A DNA stretch of 19,322 nt, taken from the NCBI GenBank assembly GCA_964556705.1, contig CAZKXX010000076.1:1-19322 (forward strand). Reading direction: 5' to 3'. The stretch comes from CAZKXX01 sp964556705 (lineage in GTDB: Bacteria > Acidobacteriota > Terriglobia > UBA7540). The position numbers and the translations under genes are program-made. Shown here in pieces: positions 1-6,292 of this stretch (its first letter is position 1; every line of letters starts with the position of its first letter). Below the pieces are notes generated by a model. That model did no database searches, was not told the origin of the DNA, and saw only the letters and a list, made by a program, of their open reading frames with translations.

Positions 1-719
1 CGCGTGACGCCGTAATCGTCGCTCACCGTGCGCGCCCAGTATTTCTCGGCGATGCGAAGGCGGCGGAAATCACTCACGCGGAGCGCCATGGAACCGCCCC
101 AGGCAAAATTCTGGCGGTGCTCGCCCAGCATCGTGGCAATGGACGTGTCCCACGCGGCCCGGAGCTGCGAAGCCAACGACTCGCCCGGCAGGTACCAGCG
201 GAACCCGGTGCTCACTGTCACTTCGGGGTCGCAGAGGGGCGAAACCAGCGCGCGAAGCCAGTCCTTCCTCGGGTGCGCGTCCACGTCCGCAAAAGCAAGG
301 ACTTCCGTCGCGGCGTCCAGCGCGCCGAGCGCCTGAAGCAGGTTGTGCACCTTCTCGCCGCGCTCGTCGGAAAACCCCGCCACAACGATCGAGGCGCGCA
401 CGCCTCGCGCCTCCAGGCGCGCGCCTTCCCGCTCGAGCATCGCCGCGAGCGCCGCGTGCGCAGGGTCTTTCGTCGAGGCCACGCTGAAGATGACCTGGTA
501 GCCGGGATAGTCCTGGTCGAGAAACGCGCGGACGTTTTCCTCAAATCCCGCGTCCACACCTTTTGAGGGAAGGATGACCGTGACGCGCGGGTGGTAATCG
601 AGCGGCGGCACGCGCAGACGCCGCCGCACGAACCGCCGAAAGCGGTAGCCGTCCACCAGAGCGCCAATGCTCTGGATGGAGATCAACACGGCCAGAACGA
701 TGAAAAATGCGAGGGCCAC
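1..719 (-). CDS. Glycosyltransferase family 2/21 (HpnI/ceramide glucosyltransferase-like), 3' end cut off
   Basis: The 239 visible residues form a membrane-anchored GT-A glycosyltransferase. Residues 1-20 are a hydrophobic N-terminal segment. PRVTVILPSKG (44-54) is the nucleotide-sugar-binding strand, FADVDAHP (143-150) is the DxD-type metal site, GGSMALR (208-214) follows, and SDDYGVT (233-239) matches the third conserved Asp region of ceramide glucosyltransferases. The (Q/R)xxRW motif and any C-terminal membrane helices would lie beyond the window edge. By family it would transfer a sugar to a lipid acceptor at the inner membrane; the HpnI branch works in hopanoid synthesis, but no hopanoid gene is visible here. 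The GTG start at 719 is chosen because an in-frame stop lies about 20 codons upstream with no better start between. No clear ribosome binding site is seen. It lies 78 bases downstream of the PilT-like gene on the same strand and may be cotranscribed with it. Confidence 0.85.
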   Translation of the reverse strand, partial: MALAFFIVLAVLISIQSIGALVDGYRFRRFVRRRLRVPPLDYHPRVTVILPSKGVDAGFEENVRAFLDQDYPGYQVIFSVASTKDPAHAALAAMLEREGARLEARGVRASIVVAGFSDERGEKVHNLLQALGALDAATEVLAFADVDAHPRKDWLRALVSPLCDPEVTVSTGFRWYLPGESLASQLRAAWDTSIATMLGEHRQNFAWGGSMALRVSDFRRLRIAEKYWARTVSDDYGVT

Positions 720-797
720 GGTTGCGCGCTGCCGTCTCGAGGCGCCCGGAAACGGTCCGAACGTCGCTCGGAATCACCGAACGCCACTCGTTCCGGG

Positions 798-1991
798 CTA
801 CCCGGCCGTTTCGATGGGGGGCGGCGGTTCGAAGTCCGCAAGCTCCAGCCGCAGGTTGCCGGAATTGGTGGCGTAACTGACACCGGTCTCGAAATCCACC
901 ACGCCGGAGCGGATCAGCTTCTCAATCTCTCCGTCGAAATGCTGCATCCCTTCCAGCGAGCCGTCGCGCATGGCGTCGAGCAGTGTGCGGCCTTCCATCT
1001 CGCCCTTTTCCAGATACTCGCGCGTGCGCAGCGTGGACTTCAGGGTTTCAATCGCGGCCACGCGCCCCAGGCCGTCCCGCCGGGGCAGCAGGCGCTGCGA
1101 AATGATGTAGCGGAATGACTTCGCGAAACGCGAGCGGATGGTCTGCTGGTCGGAAAGCGGAAAGACGCCCACGATGCGCTCCACCGTCTTCGAGGCGTCA
1201 ATCGTGTGCAGCGTCGAAAAGACCAGGTGGCCGGTCTCGGCAGCTTCGAGCGCAATCTCGATGGTCTCCCGGTCGCGCATCTCGCCCACCAGGATCACTT
1301 TCGGCGCCTGGCGCAGCGCGGCGCGCAGCGCCAGGGCGAACGTCGGCGTATCGCTGTAAAGCTCGCGCTGGTGGATGGTGGCCTTCTTGTGGGGATGCAG
1401 GAATTCGATGGGGTCCTCGATGGTGATGATGTGGATCGCCTTCTCTTCGTTGATGCGATTCAGAATGGCGGCCAGCGTCGAGGATTTTCCCGATCCGGTC
1501 GGCCCCGTCACGAGCACGATGCCGTTTTTCAGGTGCGCGATTTCCGCCAGGTGCGCGGGCAGACCCAGGGCCTGGAAATCCGGGATCGCGTTGGGAATGA
1601 CGCGCATGACGATCGCGCAGGTGCCCCGCTGCGTGAAAATGTTGACGCGGAACCGCGACATGCGCGGCAGGCTGTAGGAGATGTCGCAGGAACCCTCGCT
1701 CCGCAGCTTCTCCATCGCCTGCTTGTTCGTGCCGATCAGGTGCGCGGCGATGCGGGCGGTGTCTTCCGCCGTCAGCACGTTCACTCCCGGAATTTTCACG
1801 GGGACCAGTTGCCCGCTCTGCTCCACCTGCGGCAGTCGCCCGGGAGAAAAAACGAGATCGCTGACCTGCTTGAAGGAGCGCAGCATCGCGCCGAGAACAA
1901 CGGGCACGGGCAGCGGAGCCTGCGGGCCGGCCGGTGCCGCGCCGGCAGCCGGCGCTGTGGGGGCCGCAGGGGTCTCTGGAGTCGTGGACAT
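798..1991 (-). CDS. pilT: PilT/PilU-family type IV pilus retraction-type ATPase
   Basis: A 397-residue secretion-superfamily ATPase. It has Walker A GPTGSGKS (163-170), the Asp box IITIEDPIEFLH (188-199), Walker B with VILVGEMRD (232-240) and the His box TGHLVFSTLHT (253-263), all in the order and spacing of PilT. PilT-family hexamers power pilus disassembly and twitching motility at the inner membrane. The first 30 or so residues are an Ala/Pro-rich low-complexity leader. The open frame extends upstream to 2210, but the ATG at 1991 has an AGGA-type ribosome binding site about 7 bases ahead, and the extra upstream residues look unlike protein. No other pilus gene is nearby, so it may be one of several PilT paralogues rather than the main retraction motor. 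Family assignment is firm; PilT versus PilU is not resolved. Confidence 0.92.
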   Translation of the reverse strand: MSTTPETPAAPTAPAAGAAPAGPQAPLPVPVVLGAMLRSFKQVSDLVFSPGRLPQVEQSGQLVPVKIPGVNVLTAEDTARIAAHLIGTNKQAMEKLRSEGSCDISYSLPRMSRFRVNIFTQRGTCAIVMRVIPNAIPDFQALGLPAHLAEIAHLKNGIVLVTGPTGSGKSSTLAAILNRINEEKAIHIITIEDPIEFLHPHKKATIHQRELYSDTPTFALALRAALRQAPKVILVGEMRDRETIEIALEAAETGHLVFSTLHTIDASKTVERIVGVFPLSDQQTIRSRFAKSFRYIISQRLLPRRDGLGRVAAIETLKSTLRTREYLEKGEMEGRTLLDAMRDGSLEGMQHFDGEIEKLIRSGVVDFETGVSYATNSGNLRLELADFEPPPPIETAG

Positions 1992-2208
1992 GGATTCCTC
2001 GCTTTGCAGATTCTTGCAGAATTCACCGCGCCGCACCGCGCGCGATCCTCCTTCCCGCGCGGACGCGGCGGGACTCCTCTTCAGCCCTGGCGGTGGGCCT
2101 ACTCTATCCCAGACCTCGCGCGCCTTCAACCCCGTTGCGCGCCCGGATTGATTCCGGCCATCTGGTAAGATAGGAGTGCAGCCCGGGAACCTCCCGGGTC
2201 CGTCCGTC

Positions 2209-3633
2209 ATGTTTGCCCGACACGACCGAATGGTCGGCGCCCTGTACCTCGCGGCGGACGCGCTGCTCGCGCTCGCGAGCTTCGCGTTGGCGCACTGGAT
2301 CCGCTCCGACTTCCTCTCGCCCCGGCCGCTCTTTCCGGTCTCACATTACGCCTGGCTGGTCTCGCTGCTTGTCGGCCTCTGGGCTCTGACCGGTCTCGCA
2401 CTGGGCATCTATCGCGAGGTCCGCGAGGAAGAAATCCGCCGAGCGGTCTTCGATCCCGCCAAAGTCGCGTTCGTGGCGACGACGCTGCTCTTTGCTTTCA
2501 CCTTTGCCCTGAAACTCGATTACCTCAGCCGGCTGCTGCTCGGCCTCTTCGCCGCCATCCAGTTCGTGGCGATGACGGCGTTTCGCCTCGTCGCGCGAAG
2601 CTTCGGCGAACCGCTGCGCGGCGCCTTCGGGGCGTACCGGCACTTCCTGATCGTGGGGTTGACGGACGAGGCGCTGGAAATCGCTCGCCACCTCGAAGCC
2701 TACGCTCGACGCGGTCTGCGCCTGCTGGGCTTTGCCCGGGTGCGGACGGGCGCCGAGCGCGAAATCGGCGGAGGAGGCTTGAAGCAGACTTATCCCGTCT
2801 TCGATCTTGAAAAAATCCCCGAACTCCTCCGGCAGCACGTGGTGGACGAGGTGATTTTCGCCGTTTCCAAGGACGATCTGGAAAAACTCGGAGGCACGTT
2901 CCTCGCCTGTGAGGAAGAAGGCGTCAAGACGCGCGTCCTGCTCAGCTTTTTTCCGCACGTCACCTCGAAGGTCTATCTCGAGCGCCTGCGCGAGATTCCG
3001 CTGCTCACGTTTACGACCACGCCCGCCAACGAATACCTTCTGCTGCTCAAGCGCGCCAGCGATTTTCTGCTCGCCCTCGCGCTGCTGGTTCTCCTTTCGC
3101 CGCTCATGCTGGTGATCGCGGTGCTCATCAAGGCGACTTCGAAAGGCCCCGTGCTCTATCGCCAGACACGTTGCGGGCTCGGCGGACGGAAGTTCACCGT
3201 GTACAAGTTCCGTTCCATGCGCGCCGACGCCGACCTGCTCCGCGAAGAACTTGAGGCGCTCAACGAAATGGACGGGCCGGTCTTCAAAATCCAAAGCGAC
3301 CCGCGCGCCACGCCGCTCGGGCGGTTCCTGCGCCGCTTCAGCCTCGACGAGTTGCCGCAGCTCGTCAACATCCTCAAGGGCGAGATGTCGTTTGTGGGCC
3401 CGCGCCCGCCGCTTCCGGAAGAAGTGGAAAAGTACGAGCCGTGGCAGCGACGCCGGCTCCGCATGCTTCCCGGGCTCACCTGCCTGTGGGCGCTCGAGGG
3501 GCGCAACGAACTCAGCTTCCGCCGCTGGATGGAACTCGATCTCGAATACATTGACCACTGGTCGCCTTCGCTCGACTGCAAAATTCTGCTGAAAACAATC
3601 CCCGTCGTCCTCTCCGGCCGCGGTGCCAGTTAA
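2209..3633 (+). CDS. Polyprenyl-phosphate sugar-1-phosphate transferase (exopolysaccharide initiation enzyme)
   Basis: A 474-residue membrane enzyme of the WcaJ/EpsB type. Hydrophobic stretches at about 10-30, 47-68, 86-101 and 108-128 form the N-terminal membrane domain. A Rossmann-like CoA_binding_3-type domain follows (HFLIVGLTDEA, 145-155). Another membrane segment lies at about 284-308. The C-terminal bacterial sugar transferase domain carries KFTVYKFRSMR (328-338), FSLDELPQLVNILKGEMSFVGPRPP (377-401) and the PGLTCLWALEGRNELSF region (421-437). By family it loads a hexose-1-phosphate on undecaprenyl phosphate at the inner membrane, the first step of exopolysaccharide repeat-unit assembly. 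The start is uncertain: ATG 2209 is chosen on N-terminal appearance, while GTG 2176 and ATG 2230 are also in frame and none has a well-placed ribosome binding site. It converges on the glycan operon at 3832-8144, which would supply later steps. Confidence 0.9.
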   Translation: MFARHDRMVGALYLAADALLALASFALAHWIRSDFLSPRPLFPVSHYAWLVSLLVGLWALTGLALGIYREVREEEIRRAVFDPAKVAFVATTLLFAFTFALKLDYLSRLLLGLFAAIQFVAMTAFRLVARSFGEPLRGAFGAYRHFLIVGLTDEALEIARHLEAYARRGLRLLGFARVRTGAEREIGGGGLKQTYPVFDLEKIPELLRQHVVDEVIFAVSKDDLEKLGGTFLACEEEGVKTRVLLSFFPHVTSKVYLERLREIPLLTFTTTPANEYLLLLKRASDFLLALALLVLLSPLMLVIAVLIKATSKGPVLYRQTRCGLGGRKFTVYKFRSMRADADLLREELEALNEMDGPVFKIQSDPRATPLGRFLRRFSLDELPQLVNILKGEMSFVGPRPPLPEEVEKYEPWQRRRLRMLPGLTCLWALEGRNELSFRRWMELDLEYIDHWSPSLDCKILLKTIPVVLSGRGAS

Positions 3634-3662
3634 GGGCGATGGAGACGCGAAAACTCAGGCGC

Positions 3663-3790
3663 TGTCATCCTGAGGAAGTCGCCGCGGTCCGACAGGCTCA
3701 CGGCCCTGAGGGTTCGACTTCGCTCACCGTCCCCGAGCACAGTCGAAGGGAGCGATGTCGAAGGGCGGCGACCGACGAAGGACCTCTGCA
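3663..3790. repeat. Nested intergenic palindromic repeat
   Basis: The sequence opens with TGTCATCCTGAGGAAGTCGC and ends with CGAAGGACCTCTGC, the two halves of a dyad common between bacterial genes. GTCGCCGC (3678-3685) pairs with GCGGCGAC (3765-3772). Between them sits a second imperfect dyad, with GGTTCGACTTCGCTC (3711-3725) facing GAGCACAGTCGAAGG (3735-3749). This looks like one repeat inserted in another. No protein-like frame is present in the gap between the convergent genes that end at 3633 and 3832. Confidence 0.6.
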
Positions 3791-3831
3791 CTTCGAGACT
3801 TCCGACGGCCGCGAACGGGATCAGTATTCCG

Positions 3832-4557
3832 TTACGAACCTCGGCGGCAGAGGGCGTAGTGCGCGGGCGCCGTGCAGTTCAGCGCGCGGCGCGAAAGGAG
3901 CAGGTCGAGCAGAAAACCGGGAATCCTTCCGCCGTACTTGAAGCGCAGGTAATCTTCGGTCCGGAGTTCGACGAGCGGGAAGAACATTCCCAGTAGCGCG
4001 AGCAGTTCATCCGCGCGGTAGCCGGCGTGGGCGCCCAGCTCGTTTTCAAATCGCCCGCGCAGGCGCGCGGCATAGTCGGTGAGGTTGTAAGAGATCTTCT
4101 GCCAGGTCGTGGCGTCGTGGGAGCCGACGTAGCCGACCAGGCGCGATTTGTTGGGAACGCCCAGAAAGAACCACGCGCCGGGCTTCAGCACCCGTCCCAC
4201 TTCTGCGAGCAACCGCTGCGGGTCGCGGACGTGCTCGAGGGAGTGAATGGCCGCGGCGAAGTCAAAGCTCGCGTCCGCGAAAGGAAGCGACTGGCCGTCG
4301 GCCATCAGGACGCAACGTTCGGCGCGGGCGATACGCGAAAAGCGATTCTCGACGTCCGCGCCGAAAATTCTGGCGCTTTCGAGTTTCCCTCGCAGGTGAA
4401 CCACTTCGTCTCCCGTTCCGCACCCCACGAGAACGCCTGTCGAAAGTTCAGGCTTCTCCAGCCGCCCGCTCAGCAGGCGCGCGCAGTAGCGCGCCATCGC
4501 CGAAGGCGGGGCTTCGTTCCGAGACGCTCGTTCCGGCCGGGGCGTCGCCTGCGTCAT
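3832..4557 (-). CDS. Class I SAM-dependent methyltransferase (Methyltransf_11 type)
   Basis: A 241-residue soluble methyltransferase. Motif I is GVLVGCGTGDE (41-51). The acidic residue after strand 2 lies in IFGADVENRF (64-73). DGQSLPFADASFDF (87-100) and the motif IV region AAAIHSLEHV (101-110) follow, then RVLKPGAWFFLGVPN (122-136), the usual post-motif strand. It would methylate a small acceptor, and from context a sugar, glycan or lipid-linked intermediate is likely, which is inference. The ATG at 4557 lies 10 bases past the end of the upstream glycosyltransferase gene, so the two are almost surely cotranscribed and probably translationally coupled. It is the last gene of the asnB-led operon and converges with the sugar transferase gene. 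The exact substrate cannot be read from the sequence. Confidence 0.85.
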   Translation of the reverse strand: MTQATPRPERASRNEAPPSAMARYCARLLSGRLEKPELSTGVLVGCGTGDEVVHLRGKLESARIFGADVENRFSRIARAERCVLMADGQSLPFADASFDFAAAIHSLEHVRDPQRLLAEVGRVLKPGAWFFLGVPNKSRLVGYVGSHDATTWQKISYNLTDYAARLRGRFENELGAHAGYRADELLALLGMFFPLVELRTEDYLRFKYGGRIPGFLLDLLLSRRALNCTAPAHYALCRRGS

Positions 4558-4567
4558 GACCTCCCAT

Positions 4568-5761
4568 TCAGCGCGGCTCCAACGCTTTCGCGTAAGCCGC
4601 CAGAAGCGAATGCTTTTCCACTTCCCAGTTCAGACTCTCCTCGATGCGCCGCCTTCCCGCCTGCCCCAGATGATGTCGAAGGGTTTCGGAATCGAGAAGG
4701 GTGCGGATTTTGGCGGCGAAGTCCGCAGGATCATTCGGCCGCGCGTAAAGCGCCGCGTCGCCGGCCGAGCGGCGCCCTTCCGTCAAATCAAACAGCACCA
4801 CCGGCCGCGCGTAGGCCATGTACTCGAGAATTTTGTTCATCGTGGACTTGTCGTTCATGGGATTCTTCGGATCGGGCGCAACGCAAACATCGGCCGTCGA
4901 AAGGTATTCGGCGAGTTCCGCATCCGGAAGGCGCCCGGTGAACCGAACAAATTCCCCCAGCCCTTTCTTCTCCGCCAGCTTGCGCAGGCGCGGCAGCTCG
5001 GTTCCTCCGCCGACCAAGACAAACAAAGTGTCGCGCCGGTTTTCCCTTTCCACCAGATGTTCGAGGGATTCCAGCAACAGGTCCAGACCTTCCTGAGGGC
5101 CCATCACGCCCAGATAGACCACCAGAAACCGCCGGCCTTCCTTCAATTCTTCGCGCGGCGGCCCCAGCCGCACCCGCGCAAGGTCCGGGCAGCTCCGCAC
5201 CACAAAGACGCGCTCGGAATCCATCCAGCCGCGCGCCAGGGCGACTTCCCGGTAAGACTCGTTCGTCGCGATGGACACGTCGGCGCTCAGAAACGTCAGC
5301 CGTTCGGCGAGCAGCACGAGGCGGTAGAAGAATCCGCGCTTGCGGAACTTGGCCTCAAAAAGCTCCGGGCAGAGGTCGTGATGGTCGAAGATGAAGCGCA
5401 CGCCGAAAATTTTGAAGAAGAGCCCGATCAGAAAAATCGTGTCCGGCGGGTTGCAGGCGTGCAGGACGCGGAAGTGCGTGCGGTCGTAAGCTCCCAGCGC
5501 CAGCCAGAACTCCGCCGCGAGCGCCCAGGCGTATTCCAGAACGTAGCCGAGCGGCCCCGAGGCCTCCCACAGGCGGTGCCGGTAAATCTCAACCCCTTCG
5601 AGCTTCTCGTAACTCTTCTCGAACCCTTTCCCCTTCGGAGAGATCACCGAGACCCGATAGCCCGCGTCGCGCAGCGCGCAGGCCTCCTGCCAGACACGCC
5701 GGTCGAAGGGCACGGGAAGGTTTTCAACGACGATCAGCACTGCGGTTGTCCCATTGCCCAC
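4568..5761 (-). CDS. Glycosyltransferase family 4 (GT-B fold)
   Basis: A 397-residue GT-B glycosyltransferase. The N-terminal domain opens with VLIVVENLPVPFDRRVWQEA (8-27), a signature of exopolysaccharide GT4 enzymes. DHHDLCPELFE (126-136) lies in the acceptor domain. The C-terminal donor domain has YLGVMGPQEGLD (216-227), FVLVGGGTELPRL (247-259), the segment MNDKSTMNKILEYMAYARPV (302-321) and the EGRRSAGDAALY region that holds the nucleotide-sugar-binding Glu. It would add a sugar from a nucleotide donor to a lipid-linked glycan at the cytoplasmic membrane face. The GTG start at 5761 has a weak purine-rich GAGAAAAG ahead of it; GTG 5740 would also fit, since family members often begin right at the VENLPVPFDRR strand. 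The upstream 13-nt repeat ends only 24 bases before this start, so the native leader may have been displaced. Confidence 0.88.
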   Translation of the reverse strand: MGNGTTAVLIVVENLPVPFDRRVWQEACALRDAGYRVSVISPKGKGFEKSYEKLEGVEIYRHRLWEASGPLGYVLEYAWALAAEFWLALGAYDRTHFRVLHACNPPDTIFLIGLFFKIFGVRFIFDHHDLCPELFEAKFRKRGFFYRLVLLAERLTFLSADVSIATNESYREVALARGWMDSERVFVVRSCPDLARVRLGPPREELKEGRRFLVVYLGVMGPQEGLDLLLESLEHLVERENRRDTLFVLVGGGTELPRLRKLAEKKGLGEFVRFTGRLPDAELAEYLSTADVCVAPDPKNPMNDKSTMNKILEYMAYARPVVLFDLTEGRRSAGDAALYARPNDPADFAAKIRTLLDSETLRHHLGQAGRRRIEESLNWEVEKHSLLAAYAKALEPR

Positions 5762-5784
5762 GATTCTTTTCTCTTTTCACTACA

Positions 5785-5825
5785 GCGAATAGTGAATGGC
5801 GAATAGTGAGTAGGGTAATCCTACT
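5785..5825. repeat. Left boundary repeat of the four-helix-bundle cassette, with hairpin
   Basis: Two tandem near-copies of a 14-mer are visible: GCGAATAGTGAAT (5785-5797) and GCGAATAGTGAG (5799-5810). They run into a small hairpin, AGTAGG (5809-5814), loop GTAAT, CCTACT (5820-5825), which touches the stop codon of the four-helix-bundle gene. The same 13-mer occurs in inverted orientation at 6265-6277. Confidence 0.75.
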
Positions 5826-6213
5826 AGTTTCGCGGCCGTCCACCGGTGCTGCTTCGAAGCGAACGGATCAATGCGCGAAGCATTTTGCCGAGCGACTCAC
5901 AAGGCCCAAGAATCGCCGTCACAGACTTCGGAGATACCATTCCGATCCGTTGCGCCAGGATAAGATGCGTTTCCAGCTCCTTCAGCGAGCCCTGGGCCAC
6001 ACGAAGGCCACGGATGAAATCGCCACGGCTGTCTCTTCCATGTCCTTCAGCGATGTTGGCTGCTAGGGAGGCGGCCGCCCGCCGGACCTGAGAAGTCATG
6101 CCGTAGAGTTCCTCCTTCGGAAACTCTCCCGTCAGGACGCAACACTTTTCAGCAACCCTCATCGCCTCCTGCCAAACCTTGAGGTCTCGATAGGTTCGGA
6201 CCTCGCTGACCAT
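5824..6213 (-). CDS. Four-helix bundle protein, 23S rRNA intervening-sequence (S23/IVS) family
   Basis: A 129-residue helical protein. It shows the family hallmarks: YRDLKVWQEAM near the N terminus, FPKEELYGMTSQVRRAAASL in the middle, then ANIAEGHGRD and the LRVAQGSLKELETHL stretch. Members form oligomeric four-helix bundles. They are found in spirochaete rRNA insertions and as scattered small genes, and they are related to the Avd accessory protein of diversity-generating retroelements. The molecular role is unknown. ATG 6213 is chosen over the in-frame GTG at 6270 because GGGGAG lies 8 bases upstream. The gene sits inside the asnB-GT4 operon but has no obvious link to glycan synthesis. It is enclosed by inverted repeats, which suggests it arrived as a unit. 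Confidence 0.88.
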   Translation of the reverse strand: MVSEVRTYRDLKVWQEAMRVAEKCCVLTGEFPKEELYGMTSQVRRAAASLAANIAEGHGRDSRGDFIRGLRVAQGSLKELETHLILAQRIGMVSPKSVTAILGPCESLGKMLRALIRSLRSSTGGRPRN

Positions 6214-6260
6214 GACGCTTTGCTCCCCAAACGAGCTGATTGCCGTCCGCGGCTGCTCTT

Positions 6261-6292
6261 CTCTATTCACTATTCGCTACTCGCCATTCGCC
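6261..6292. repeat. Right boundary repeat of the four-helix-bundle cassette
   Basis: Read on the minus strand this holds GCGAATGGCGAGTA (6291 to 6278) followed by GCGAATAGTGAAT (6277 to 6265). The second is an exact 13-nt inverted match to 5785-5797. The asnB stop codon (6270-6272) is inside it, and the last few residues of AsnB are encoded by this repeat. Confidence 0.75.

Noticed and set aside
3231..3260. Possible frameshift in the sugar transferase gene, because a second frame is open in the same region
   Set aside because: The main frame is continuous through all conserved motifs of the family.
2341..3558. Long open frame on the minus strand opposite the sugar transferase gene
   Set aside because: It is a mirror of a GC-rich gene with recognisable domains, and its own translation is charged low-complexity sequence without family features.
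3639..3941. Short plus-strand frame after the sugar transferase gene
   Set aside because: It is made of the nested palindromic repeat and then runs antisense into the methyltransferase gene.
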